Shown: piece by piece, positions 15,765-24,771 of the stretch
Layout: the number at the start of each line of letters is the position of its first letter
How positions within the stretch are numbered: position 1 is the first letter of the stretch
NCBI GenBank assembly: GCA_900316025.1
Contig: ONBJ01000008.1
Location: 1-43,307, forward strand
From: an uncultured Eubacteriales bacterium
Lineage (GTDB): Bacteria > Bacillota > Clostridia > Oscillospirales > Acutalibacteraceae
Length of the DNA: 43,307 nt
Reading direction: 5' to 3'
The notes under the pieces: generated by a model
The model's database searches: none
Told to the model about the DNA's origin: nothing
Seen by the model: the letters and a program-made list of their open reading frames with translations, nothing else
Translations under genes and position numbers: made by a program

Positions 15765-16724
15765 ATGGTAGAGGTAAAGAACCTTGTGAAGCGTTACGGC
15801 GACAAGCTTGCCGTAAACAATGTAAGCTTTACCGTGAATGAAGGAGAAATCTTAGGTTTTCTTGGCCCTAACGGTGCAGGAAAATCTACAACCATGAACA
15901 TTATTACAGGTTATCTGTCGTCAACATCAGGTACGGTCACGATAGACGGCTGCGAAATTCTCGATGACCCCAAAGGTGCAAAATCCAAAATAGGATATTT
16001 GCCCGAAATACCGCCGCTTTATCAGGATATGACAGTTAAAAGATACCTTGAGTTCGTCTATGACCTCAAAAGAGTAACCCTCCCTAAACAGGAGCATCTT
16101 GCAGAAGTATGCAAGGTAACTAAAATAACCGATGTCTATAACAGAGTTATCAAAAACCTTTCAAAAGGTTATCGCCAGAGAGTTGGTTTCGCACAGGCTC
16201 TCATAGGAAATCCCCCCGTAATAATACTAGATGAACCCACGGTAGGACTTGACCCTAAACAGATTATCGAAATGCGTAACCTTATAAGAGGTCTTGGAAA
16301 AAAACATACCGTTATACTTTCATCACACGTATTGTCAGAAATACAGGCAGTGTGCGACAGAATAGTAGTTATAAACAACGGTCAGCTCGTGGCAGACGAA
16401 AGCACAGAGGAAATAACAACAAACTTTACCGGCTTTAAAAGAATACAGCTCCATATTGACGGAAACGAAAACGTAATACTTCCTGCACTGCGTGCTGTCG
16501 AGGACGTAAGCAGAGTAAGAAAGGTTATGCGTACTATAGACGGCTACGGCGAATACATAGTTGAGTCACGTGCCGAAAAAGATGTAAGAAAGGGAATTTT
16601 CAACGCAATGGCAAAGGCAGGCTGTCCCATAGTTATGATGAGAAATGCCGAAATGTCGCTTGAAGATGCTTTCTTAAAAATTACAAGCGGAGAGCCTGTA
16701 AAAACAAAAGGAGGCAGAAAGTAA
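15765..16724 (+). CDS. ABC transporter ATPase (GldA/ABC-2 type)
   Basis: Cytoplasmic ATPase of a Gld-like ABC-2 system. It shows Walker A GPNGAGKST (residues 34-42), the signature LSKGYRQR and Walker B with the D-loop (VIILDEPTVGLDP), then a switch histidine in SSHVLSEIQ. Length is 319 residues. ATG 15765 gives the family-typical start MVEVKNLVKRYG and a 12-base gap from GAAGGAG; the in-frame ATG at 15756 is only 3 bases from it. The stop overlaps the permease start by one base (TAATG). The C-terminal 90 residues are the usual extension of this subgroup. The substrate is unknown. Confidence 0.92.
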   Translation: MVEVKNLVKRYGDKLAVNNVSFTVNEGEILGFLGPNGAGKSTTMNIITGYLSSTSGTVTIDGCEILDDPKGAKSKIGYLPEIPPLYQDMTVKRYLEFVYDLKRVTLPKQEHLAEVCKVTKITDVYNRVIKNLSKGYRQRVGFAQALIGNPPVIILDEPTVGLDPKQIIEMRNLIRGLGKKHTVILSSHVLSEIQAVCDRIVVINNGQLVADESTEEITTNFTGFKRIQLHIDGNENVILPALRAVEDVSRVRKVMRTIDGYGEYIVESRAEKDVRKGIFNAMAKAGCPIVMMRNAEMSLEDAFLKITSGEPVKTKGGRK

Positions 16725-17428
16725 TGTTTGCGATATATAAAAGAGAACTTAACGCATATTTTACATCGCCGATTGCGTATGTTGTTTATGCCGTGGCTGC
16801 ATTTTTCGGCGGTATGTACTTCAGAGGAATTGTGTTGCAGGCAGACAGTTCCGATATGTCATACGTTTTTCTCAATATGACATCAATAGTTATCATTCTT
16901 ATGCCGATACTCACAATGAAGCTTTTCAGCGAGGAGAAAAACAAGAAAACCGAACAGGGACTTCTTACAGCTCCCGTAAACCTTTTACAGATAGTAATGG
17001 GCAAGTTTACGGCTGCTGTTACCGTTTATGCCATTCTTATGCTTCTGTTTGTAATATACGGAATTATCATAGGCTTTTATGTAACCCCTGCATGGATAAC
17101 CATTTTCAGCAATATATTAGGACTTCTTCTTTTCGGAACAGCACTTATTTCAATCGGAACTTTCGTATCAAGTCTTACCGAAAGCCAGATTGTAGCGGCA
17201 ATAATATCAATAGGAGCAGGTCTGCTTATTTCCTATATCAATACGTTTGCAAGCTCACTCGGAGTTGAGTTCTTGCAGAATATCCTGAAATCAATTTCAT
17301 TTACAACGCCTTATCAGAATTTTGCCGTAGGAATAATAAAGCTGTCTGACGTTGTATTCTTCCTCAGCGTACCTGTATTGTTTATATTCTTTACAATAAA
17401 GGTACTCGAGAGAAGACGCTGGAATTAA
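16724..17428 (+). CDS. ABC-2 type permease, GldF-like
   Basis: A 234-residue membrane permease. The N-terminal MFAIYKRELNAYFTSPIAYV is typical of GldF/ABC-2 subunits with a short cytoplasmic helix before the first membrane segment. About six hydrophobic segments follow. EEKNKKTEQGLLTAPV lies between segments two and three, the loop expected to meet the ATPase. It starts within the stop of the ATPase gene. The stop at 17426-17428 overlaps the ribosome site of the next gene. It should form the pore with its partners, but what moves is not known. Confidence 0.9.
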   Translation: MFAIYKRELNAYFTSPIAYVVYAVAAFFGGMYFRGIVLQADSSDMSYVFLNMTSIVIILMPILTMKLFSEEKNKKTEQGLLTAPVNLLQIVMGKFTAAVTVYAILMLLFVIYGIIIGFYVTPAWITIFSNILGLLLFGTALISIGTFVSSLTESQIVAAIISIGAGLLISYINTFASSLGVEFLQNILKSISFTTPYQNFAVGIIKLSDVVFFLSVPVLFIFFTIKVLERRRWN

Positions 17429-17443
17429 GGAGGTGCTTTGACG

Positions 17444-19087
17444 ATGAATAAAAAAGATAACCTTGATGAAGAAATAATGAATACCGCAGAGGAAACGGAA
17501 GAAACTCTTGAAGATATTGAAGATGTTACCGAAGAATATGTTCCCAAAGCTGAAACCGAAGCCGAAACCGATGATAATACTGAAATAGCTGAGAAAAAAG
17601 ATAAAAAATCCGATAAGGAAAAGAAGAGCGGCATTGTAAAGGAATTTTTCAAAAGCAGAAAATTCAGAAAAGGCGGTCTTTCGATAGCATTCACGGCTTT
17701 GTTTGTGGTTGTGATAATAGTTATAAATATGATAGCAGGACTTCTTACTACAAAAATACCTGCACTTACATTCGACCTGTCAGCACAGAACACATATGAG
17801 CTTACACAGGATACGATAGACTTTATAAAGACGCTGAAAAAAGAGGTTACAGTAACCGTTCTTGCTTCGGAAAGCCAGTATATGGGAGCTTCCGAGTACT
17901 ATCTTATGGCAGGCACTCTGCTCAAGCAGTACGAAAATTATACGGATAAAATCAATATAAAATATGTAGATCTTACAGCGAACCCTACATTTACAAACAA
18001 ATATCCCGATGATACGCTTTCGGCAGGAAACTATATAGTAGAATGCGGCGACAAGCACAGAGTTCTTAAAACCGATGATTTGTTTGAAACTTCATATGAC
18101 AGCTACAGCTATTCAACAAACGTTACAGGTCTTGAAGTTGAGCCTGCCGTTACTACTGCAATTCTCAATGTAACGTCAGACAATCAGACAAAAGTACAGT
18201 TTATAGACGGCTTCGGCGATTACAGCTCAGATGCGGCTGCAATAAAAAATCTGCTCGAACAGAACAATTACAACGTATCAGCCGTAAATACTCTTACTCA
18301 GGATATTGATTCCGATACTTCCGCAATCATACTTTTTACTCCAACGAAGGATTTGGACGATACATCATTGAAGAAAATCAAGAATTTCCTGAGCAACAAC
18401 GGTTCTTACGGAAAAAATCTTATATATGTAGCTCCGCCTGTAAAGACGGATACACCCAAGACAGACGCTCTCCTTGAAGAATGGGGTATGAAACTGGGTG
18501 ACGGTATAGTTGCAGAAACAGATACCTCAAAGCTGCTCACAAATGAGTATGTTATTTCAATTCTTGACTACAGCAACACGGAATACACAGAAGGACTTAA
18601 AAATAAAACTCTGAATATGGTCGGCGGATATATAGTACCTGTTGAAATAAAGAATGCAAACACAGCAACGGCTCTTTTGCAGACCTCAGCACAGGCAAAG
18701 CTCATTCCCTTTGACGCAAACAGCGACAAGAATTTTGATTTTGAAAAGCTTGAAACAAAGCAGTACAATGCGGTGGCAGCAGGTAAAAAATCATCAAACA
18801 GTGATGTAAGTTCCAACGTAGTTGTATTCGGTTCAAGCCTTATGTTCAGTTCCAATGCTATAAAGATATCGTCATACAATAACGGAGCTTATTTAATAAA
18901 TATGTTCAACAAGCTTACCGATAACGCAGACGAGGGAATAACAATAGACGGAAAAGACCTCGAAAAGCCTTCACTTGGTATAACTACAGACCAGATTGAT
19001 ACGTGGTCATTTGTATGTATGGCTGTAATTCCTATAGTTATTATAATCGTTGCAATAGTAATATGGGTACGCAGGAGGAACAGATAA
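17444..19087 (+). CDS. GldG-like ABC-associated membrane protein
   Basis: A 547-residue protein. ATG 17444 is chosen because AAGGAGGTG (17427-17435) then has 8-base spacing; the TTG at 17438 is too close. Residues 1-65 are very acidic and Lys-rich, probably cytoplasmic. A membrane helix (GLSIAFTALFVVVIIVINMI) is followed by a large extracytoplasmic domain of the GldG/ABC-uncharacterised type (LTFDLSAQNTYELTQDTIDF is the characteristic start) and a C-terminal helix ending RRRNR. The RBS of the next gene lies inside its last codons and the stop overlaps the next start. Family members stand with GldA/GldF in gliding Bacteroidetes and in many non-gliding Firmicutes; the role in the latter is not established. 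Confidence 0.88.
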   Translation: MNKKDNLDEEIMNTAEETEETLEDIEDVTEEYVPKAETEAETDDNTEIAEKKDKKSDKEKKSGIVKEFFKSRKFRKGGLSIAFTALFVVVIIVINMIAGLLTTKIPALTFDLSAQNTYELTQDTIDFIKTLKKEVTVTVLASESQYMGASEYYLMAGTLLKQYENYTDKINIKYVDLTANPTFTNKYPDDTLSAGNYIVECGDKHRVLKTDDLFETSYDSYSYSTNVTGLEVEPAVTTAILNVTSDNQTKVQFIDGFGDYSSDAAAIKNLLEQNNYNVSAVNTLTQDIDSDTSAIILFTPTKDLDDTSLKKIKNFLSNNGSYGKNLIYVAPPVKTDTPKTDALLEEWGMKLGDGIVAETDTSKLLTNEYVISILDYSNTEYTEGLKNKTLNMVGGYIVPVEIKNANTATALLQTSAQAKLIPFDANSDKNFDFEKLETKQYNAVAAGKKSSNSDVSSNVVVFGSSLMFSSNAIKISSYNNGAYLINMFNKLTDNADEGITIDGKDLEKPSLGITTDQIDTWSFVCMAVIPIVIIIVAIVIWVRRRNR

Positions 19088-20919
19088 TGTCCAAAAAGAA
19101 AAGAAATATCAGCAGTGAAAGCGAAACAAAAGAAATAGAAGCTGTAACGGATATAGCAGAAGAGGACGAGGACTCCATTTTTTACGACAATACGGCAGGA
19201 ACTATATTTGCAGCCGATTCGGACGCTGAAACAGGAAGCAACAAGGCGGCACAGAAAACAGCAAAAAAACGTGAAAAACAGAAAGAAAACGGCGGAAAGC
19301 CCTCTGAAAACAGAAAGCCTGTCATAGCGATAATAGTTACCCTGATTGTCGCAGGATTGCTTATAGGACTGTATTTCTGGGCAAATAATGCTGTTCCAGA
19401 CAGCAGTGACGAAACAAAGGCTACATATCCCACGGACGAAAACGGAAATCAGTATGCTACAGACCTGAAAGGAAACAAGATAGATTCCCAGAAGGACAAG
19501 GACGGAAATATTATAATTGCAGGTGTAGAGGAGCTTATAAACCACGTTCCTGCCGATATAAAGTCTGTAAATGTAACAAATGAAGAGGGAAGCTTTGAAC
19601 TGCTTTCGGAAACACCTACAGAAAAATCTACAGACAGTGACGGAAAAGAAACAGTGACTACTTCGGAAACAAAGTATACACTGAAAGGTTATGAGGACGC
19701 ACCTCTTGCATCAGGTATGCCCGATGCAGTAGCGAACGATGCGGCTGCCGTAACAACTACGAATATAGTTGATATAACAGGAAAAAATCCGCAGGATTAC
19801 GGTCTTGACAAGCCACGTTCTACAGTAAAGGTAACGTTTACCAACAACAATGCAAGGACAATCACTGTAGGAAACGATGCTCCCGATAACAAGGGTACAT
19901 ATATTATGGTAGACGGCGACAAGGCTATATACCTCGTTGACAGTGAATCGGTCGATTCGTTCCTGTATAAGCCGCTCTCACTTCTGAGCAAGGAGGTTAC
20001 ATCATCATCAGAGGCTGACGGTGGTGCAAATCCTAAAAAGGCAAAAATAAGCGGTTCAAAATTTAAGGAAGCTATGGAGTTTGTCACTAATGATGACAAA
20101 ACCGTATCAGGTGCTTACTTTAAAATGACAGCTCCTGTAAGCTGTTTTGTAAATGTAACGAACGGCTCAAAGGTTCTGGGTTCGCTGCGTTCTGTTTCAG
20201 CCGATGATGTGCTTGCATATAAGCCTGATGATGAAACTTTGAAAAAGTACGGTATAGATACGGAAAATCCGTATGCGGAGATAAGTGCTGAATTTTCGGA
20301 TACTAAAATTCACCTCTATGGTGCGAAGCCTGTTCTTAACAATAACGAAAACAGCAGTACTGCCGATACTTCCGCACAGGTAAGCAGTGTCTATGTTTAC
20401 AATCCTGAAAGTAAGATGATATATTCAGTTTCATCGGCAAAGGCAGAATGGGCATTGACTTCATACGAAGATATGGTATTTGAGTATGTTATGCGTCCCG
20501 ACTTACCTTATATAAGCAACATTGAGGTTACTGCATCAGGAAAAACTTATTCGTTTGATGTGAACCACGAGAAAAATACAGACTCTGAGGGCAACGAAAC
20601 ATCATCTACAACGTTTAAGTACGGAGATAAGTCCATAGATTCAGAAAAATTTGATGTTTTCTATCAGAATTTGGAATCGGCTATGGTAAATACTGTCAAG
20701 TCAGGAAAAGTTGAAGGAAATGCTGAACTTACGGTAAAGATTTCATATACCAATGACAAGCAGCCCGATACTTATACCTTCTACAAGGGCGATACGGGAA
20801 AATATAATTTCTCGGCAGACGGAAGCAATATACTTGGTGATGTATTCGATACCTATGTAAATAAAATTATCGAAGATACTCCTAAAATTGCTAAGGGTGA
20901 AACTGTAAACCCGATGTAA
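19087..20919 (+). CDS. DUF4340-containing membrane-anchored protein
   Basis: A 610-residue protein. ATG 19087 overlaps the preceding stop and has CAGGAGG just upstream; an earlier in-frame ATG at 19003 would overlap GldG by 85 bases and lacks a ribosome site. A charged cytoplasmic N-terminus of about 75 residues is followed by one membrane helix (VIAIIVTLIVAGLLIGLYFW) and a large outside domain. DYGLDKPRSTVKVTF and later repeats of strand-rich sequence fit DUF4340, often found beside GldG. It is the last gene of the operon 15765-20919. Function unknown; the layout suggests a surface partner of the ABC complex. Confidence 0.85.
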   Translation: MSKKKRNISSESETKEIEAVTDIAEEDEDSIFYDNTAGTIFAADSDAETGSNKAAQKTAKKREKQKENGGKPSENRKPVIAIIVTLIVAGLLIGLYFWANNAVPDSSDETKATYPTDENGNQYATDLKGNKIDSQKDKDGNIIIAGVEELINHVPADIKSVNVTNEEGSFELLSETPTEKSTDSDGKETVTTSETKYTLKGYEDAPLASGMPDAVANDAAAVTTTNIVDITGKNPQDYGLDKPRSTVKVTFTNNNARTITVGNDAPDNKGTYIMVDGDKAIYLVDSESVDSFLYKPLSLLSKEVTSSSEADGGANPKKAKISGSKFKEAMEFVTNDDKTVSGAYFKMTAPVSCFVNVTNGSKVLGSLRSVSADDVLAYKPDDETLKKYGIDTENPYAEISAEFSDTKIHLYGAKPVLNNNENSSTADTSAQVSSVYVYNPESKMIYSVSSAKAEWALTSYEDMVFEYVMRPDLPYISNIEVTASGKTYSFDVNHEKNTDSEGNETSSTTFKYGDKSIDSEKFDVFYQNLESAMVNTVKSGKVEGNAELTVKISYTNDKQPDTYTFYKGDTGKYNFSADGSNILGDVFDTYVNKIIEDTPKIAKGETVNPM

Positions 20920-20931
20920 ATATTTGATTTT

Positions 20932-20968
20932 GAAGTGAGCTTGGCGGTGTTTCTGTCAGGCTCACTTC
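20932..20968 (+). terminator. Hairpin after the Gld-like operon, weak terminator candidate
   Basis: GAAGTGAGC (20932-20940) pairs with GCTCACTTC (20960-20968) around a 19-base loop. There is no T-run, so termination is uncertain. Confidence 0.4.
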
Positions 20969-20982
20969 TGAATCAGGAAGTT

Positions 20983-21077
20983 GCGATTGCAGCCTGTTTC
21001 GGACGAAAGTCCGAAACAAAATTTCAAGCATAGCTTGAAATTTGACAAAAACAATTGTTTTTGTCGGCTGCAATCGC
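20983..21077 (+). repeat. Family A three-hairpin repeat, copy A3
   Basis: The outer stem GCGATTGCAGCC (20983-20994) / GGCTGCAATCGC (21066-21077) encloses hairpins 20995-21018 (TGTTTCGGAC arms), 21019-21043 (AAATTTCAAGC arms) and 21044-21065 (GACAAAAACAA arms). The first hairpin is nearly the first hairpin of copy A4. Confidence 0.88.
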
Positions 21078-21118
21078 ACTTTGAGCGAAGAACTCAGGTT
21101 GTGAAGGGGTATGTTTCA

Positions 21119-21174
21119 ATAGCACGAATATGGGGTCAGGACGTTTTAACGTCCTGACCCCATATTCGTGCTAT
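21119..21174. repeat. Perfect 27-base inverted repeat
   Basis: Bases 21119-21145 are perfectly complementary to 21148-21174, with only TT between the arms. The arms begin ATAGCACGAATATGGGG. It lies between two convergent genes and between repeats A3 and B3. It has no T-run. The 380-base gap 20920-21299 holds only hairpin structures and no gene. Confidence 0.9.
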
Positions 21175-21193
21175 ATTTGAAGAAGTATTGATG

Positions 21194-21284
21194 GTTTAAG
21201 GGTTTCACCCTTAAAAATCCTGACCAAAGGCTCTGCCTTTGGAAGCCGCAAGCCTTTGAAAAGGCTTGACCTAAACTTTATGGT
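21194..21284 (-). repeat. Family B repeat, copy B3 (one module missing)
   Basis: A 91-base copy with the TAAGGG, CCAAAGGC and AAGCC hairpins but without the CAAGGGC module, which accounts for the 22-base shortening relative to B1 and B2. It ends 15 bases from the murE stop. Confidence 0.85.
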
Positions 21285-21299
21285 TTTGCTCCGTCATAG

Positions 21300-22766
21300 T
21301 TACTGCTTTATACCTGCAACGACTTCTGCTATAACATCACGCTCATCTAACGGATATTTTACTCCGTTAATTTCCTGATAATCCTCATGACCCTTGCCTG
21401 CAAGAATGATAATATCGCCTTTCTGAGCATTATTTATAACCCATTCAATAGCCTTTCGTCTGTCGGGAATTTCAACGTATTTTCCTGTAGTTTTCTTGAT
21501 GCCCGTAAGAATATCGTTAATAATAGCCTGAGGTTCTTCTGTGCGGGGGTTGTCGGAGGTAATAACGCTGAGGTCAGCCAGTTTTCCCGAAACCTCACCC
21601 ATAGAGAAGCGGCGTTCTCTGGAGCGGTCGCCACCGCAGCCGAACAGGCATACAAGTCTTTCGGGCTTATAATCTCTGATTGTACTGAGCAGACTTTTAA
21701 GAGCCATAGCGTTGTGAGCATAGTCTATCATAAGAGTGAAATCATCGGAAATATCAATCATTTCGATTCTGCCTTTTACTTTGGCATAACGCAGAGCCTT
21801 TTGTATGGAAGAGTTGTCTATGCCGAACTGTTTACATATAGCGATAGCTGTCAGTGAGTTATACACGCTGAATTTTCCGGGCAGATTTATTTCAACGTTC
21901 ATATTTACCTTACCGCTTACGGTATAGGATACACCGAGAGAGCCGTTATTTTTCATAAGCTTCATATCGGAGGCACGCAAATCGGCATTTTCGCCAAAGC
22001 CGTATGTAACAATATCGCAGTCGGTATGGTTGATGATATAGTCGGCGTTTTTATCGTCGGTGTTTATTATAGCGTGTCTGCACTGTCTGAAAAGGAGGCT
22101 CTTGCAGTGAAGGTAATCGTCAAAGTCCTTATGCTCGTGAGGACCTATATGGTCGGGTTCGATATTAGTAAAGATACCGATTTCAAAAGTAAAGCCTGCT
22201 GTACGGTGGAGCATAAGTCCCTGAGATGAAACTTCCATAACAACGCAGTCACAGCCTGCATCTGCCATTTCGCTTAAATATCTCTGAAGCACGTAGGATT
22301 CGGGGGTGGTATTGTGAGCTTTTATGACCTTATCGCCGATTATGATTTCGATAGTACCTATAAGACCGCACTTATGACCTGCATTTTCGAGAATGGATTT
22401 GACAAGGTAAGTAGTGGTAGTTTTTCCTTTTGTGCCTGTTATGCCTATAACCTTGAGCTTTTCGGCAGGATTACCGAAAAATTCTGCTGCAATACAGGCT
22501 AGAGCATAGCGGCTGTCGTTTACTTTGATGACTGTTATGTTTTCGGGAATGTTCTCTACATCGTCCTCAAGAACTATTGTGCAGGCACCCTTCTCAACGG
22601 CTTTAAGAGCGTAGTTGTGACCGTCCGATACCGCACCTTTTATGCAGACAAAAAGTCCGTTTACGACAACCTCTCGGGAATCGGAGGTAACACCGTTTAT
22701 TTCAGTGCCGAGGCTTCCCTGAATACAGTTGAATGCAAATTTTTTCAATAAATTTTCGAGCTTCAT
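21300..22766 (-). CDS. murE: UDP-MurNAc-tripeptide synthetase (meso-DAP adding)
   Basis: Adds meso-diaminopimelate to UDP-MurNAc-L-Ala-D-Glu in peptidoglycan synthesis, cytoplasmic and ATP-dependent. The N-terminal UMAG-binding region contains GVTSDSREV. The central ATPase loop GTKGKTTT is at 111-118. Lys222 in LHCKSLLF is the probable carbamylated lysine. SDNPRTEEP (DNPR at 405-408) is the signature of meso-DAP rather than Lys specificity. Length 488 residues is normal. The RBS GGGAG is about 7 bases before the ATG. It stands alone, divergent from the maltodextrin operon and convergent with the Gld-like operon. Confidence 0.95.
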   Translation of the reverse strand: MKLENLLKKFAFNCIQGSLGTEINGVTSDSREVVVNGLFVCIKGAVSDGHNYALKAVEKGACTIVLEDDVENIPENITVIKVNDSRYALACIAAEFFGNPAEKLKVIGITGTKGKTTTTYLVKSILENAGHKCGLIGTIEIIIGDKVIKAHNTTPESYVLQRYLSEMADAGCDCVVMEVSSQGLMLHRTAGFTFEIGIFTNIEPDHIGPHEHKDFDDYLHCKSLLFRQCRHAIINTDDKNADYIINHTDCDIVTYGFGENADLRASDMKLMKNNGSLGVSYTVSGKVNMNVEINLPGKFSVYNSLTAIAICKQFGIDNSSIQKALRYAKVKGRIEMIDISDDFTLMIDYAHNAMALKSLLSTIRDYKPERLVCLFGCGGDRSRERRFSMGEVSGKLADLSVITSDNPRTEEPQAIINDILTGIKKTTGKYVEIPDRRKAIEWVINNAQKGDIIILAGKGHEDYQEINGVKYPLDERDVIAEVVAGIKQ

Positions 22767-23145
22767 ATGATTACTCCCTTGAATAGCAAAAGTTTTATAA
22801 GATAAATTTACAATATTATACGGTAGTTGTCAATGCGAAATTCCGTGTTGAGGCATATTAAAATTTATATATCAATAATGACGAAAAAACAATGGGATTC
22901 AATTTAATTTTATAAACGATTTTGGAATATCTTACATAGATACAGGCGTATTATTAATATAATTTGTACAATATATCTATAAAGTGAAAACGCATTTGGT
23001 TAATATCACGAACAGCAGTAGTAAATGTTAGACAGTTTTAAGGTTCAGGATTGTTCACAAAGTCGAAATTGCTGTAAATGATTGTGCAAATTTTACAAAA
23101 ATAAAGCTTCAAATATGTTAATATAACTAAAATAACTAAAATCTG
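22767..23145. other. AT-rich divergent intergenic region (murE / malE)
   Basis: No gene is visible. On the minus strand a TATAAT lies near 22820 with TTGACA only 7 bases before it, so the murE promoter is not resolved. TGAAAACGCATTT (22984-22996) partly matches a catabolite-responsive element but lacks the last conserved bases. Direct repeats of AACTAAAAT lie near 23125-23142. Confidence 0.35.
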
Positions 23146-23189
23146 TTGCAATTGACAGTGGTATATGATATTATAACTACAGTAGTTAT
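23146..23189 (+). promoter_or_regulatory. Promoter and palindromic operator of malEFG
   Basis: TTGCAA (23146-23151) and TATTAT (23169-23174) have a 17-base spacer. A perfect 17-base palindrome, ATAACTAC-A-GTAGTTAT (23173-23189), begins within the -10 box and covers the expected transcription start, the position of a repressor operator. TTGACA also occurs at 23152 but no -10 box is correctly spaced from it. The leader to malE is about 110 bases. Confidence 0.55.
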
Positions 23190-23299
23190 GACGATTGTCA
23201 GAACTGTCTGTTTATGAATTTAGTGCAGTTTTAACAACTGACTAATCCACTAAAAATTATTTTAATCATTTTATTTATCAAAGAAAGAAGGAAAAAACA

Positions 23300-24661
23300 A
23301 TGTTTGGTAAAACAAAAAAAGTTGTTGGCGTTCTTTTGGCATCATGTATGATTGCTACTGCGTTCGCAGGCTGCGGCGGTGGCGGAAATACTACGTCAAG
23401 CACGGGCGGCTCATCAGGTAAAACTTCAACGGCTTCGGGAAGTACTGAAGGAAAGTCTGTATCTGTTGACGAGATGATGAAAGATGCAGACTATGCACTC
23501 GGAACAGAGGGTAAGGACAAGGAAGTAAGCCTTAAAGTATGGGCACCTTCCGATGCTTTGAAAGTAATGCAGAAGCAGTGTGATGAGTTTGCTAAGAACT
23601 TCTCAGACAGAAAAATTACAATCAAGGTTGTTGCACAGGGCGAAGATAACGCTGCTGCAAACCTGATGAATGACCCTTCAACGGCTGCTGATGTATTCGG
23701 CTTTGCATCAGACCAGGCATCAAACCTTTATCCCGGTGGATTTGTTGCAAATGTAAGAGGCGACTATGCTAATGCAATCAAGGCAGACCATCTCCAGGGT
23801 GCTGTAGATGTTGCTACAAACAGCGAAGGCAAAATCGTTGCATTCCCTGAAACAGGTGACAACGGTTATATTGTATACTATAACAAGAGCCTCGTATCTG
23901 CTGACGAAGTAAAGAGCCTTGAAACTTTGATGGCAGCTTGCGAAAAGCAGAAGAAGCAGTTCATTATGAACATCGGAAACGGCTACTATGGTTGCGTAAT
24001 TCCTCTCACAGGCGGCGGTACATACAGCCTTGATGCAGAAGGAAATCAGCTCCTTAACTATGATAAGGACAAAGTTGTAAAGAGTGCTAAGGCATTCGCA
24101 GACGTTCTTGCTAACAACAGCTATTTCTCATCGGCTGATACAGATAAGGTTCTGGCATCTAACCTCAGACAGAAGAAAGCTCTTGCAGGTGTATCAGGTA
24201 CATGGAAGCGTGCAGCTATCGAAAACGCTCTTGGCGATGACTTTGCTTGTGCTAAACTGCCTACAATCAAGATAGATGGCACAGATACAGATATAGTTTC
24301 AATGTATGGTTATAAGCTTATCGGTGTAAACAACAACAGTAAATATCCTCGTACATCACAGGCTCTTGCATACTATCTCTCAGGTGAGAAGTGTCAGGAA
24401 GAGAGAGCTAAGTCAGAAGATCTCGGCTGGGGTCCTTCAATAACAAAGCTCGTAGAGAGTGAAGTAGTTACAGGCGATCCTTGTCTTAGTGCTATGTATG
24501 CTCAGCGTGAGCATTCAGTACCTCAGATAGGACTTGCAGGTTCATTCTGGGATCCTACAGGAGCATTCGGTGCTTATGTTGTTGAGAAGAAGAACGACCT
24601 TTCAGAGGAAGGAATTAGCAAGGCTTACGACAATATGTACACAAGTATCACAGCTAAGTAA
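23300..24661 (+). CDS. malE: Maltodextrin ABC transporter substrate-binding lipoprotein
   Basis: A 453-residue extracellular solute-binding protein (family 1 type) anchored by a lipid on Cys25; the lipobox region is TAFAGC followed by a Gly/Ser/Thr flexible tract. Recognisable parts are SLKVWAPSDALKVMQKQCDE, PSTAADVFGFASDQ, VYYNKSLVSADEVKS and SEDLGWGPSITKLVESE, which match maltose/maltodextrin binding proteins of Firmicutes. The RBS AGAAGGA precedes ATG 23300. It is first in an operon with two permease genes; no ATPase gene accompanies them, as is common when a shared MsmX-type ATPase is used. The alpha-amylase downstream supports an alpha-glucan substrate. Confidence 0.93.
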   Translation: MFGKTKKVVGVLLASCMIATAFAGCGGGGNTTSSTGGSSGKTSTASGSTEGKSVSVDEMMKDADYALGTEGKDKEVSLKVWAPSDALKVMQKQCDEFAKNFSDRKITIKVVAQGEDNAAANLMNDPSTAADVFGFASDQASNLYPGGFVANVRGDYANAIKADHLQGAVDVATNSEGKIVAFPETGDNGYIVYYNKSLVSADEVKSLETLMAACEKQKKQFIMNIGNGYYGCVIPLTGGGTYSLDAEGNQLLNYDKDKVVKSAKAFADVLANNSYFSSADTDKVLASNLRQKKALAGVSGTWKRAAIENALGDDFACAKLPTIKIDGTDTDIVSMYGYKLIGVNNNSKYPRTSQALAYYLSGEKCQEERAKSEDLGWGPSITKLVESEVVTGDPCLSAMYAQREHSVPQIGLAGSFWDPTGAFGAYVVEKKNDLSEEGISKAYDNMYTSITAK

Positions 24662-24699
24662 TAATATTTCAAAAGGGTAAAATGTTCTTTGAAGTTCAG

Positions 24700-24726
24700 G
24701 CAGTCCGAAATGAAAAATCGGACTGC
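24700..24726 (+). promoter_or_regulatory. Intercistronic hairpin between malE and malF
   Basis: GCAGTCCGA (24700-24708) pairs perfectly with TCGGACTGC (24718-24726) and is not followed by T. It probably protects or processes the mRNA 3' of malE so that binding protein is made in excess of permeases. Confidence 0.6.
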
Positions 24727-24771
24727 TTGAGCAGTTAAAAAATATATATTTGAAAAAAGGGGAGTGAAGTA

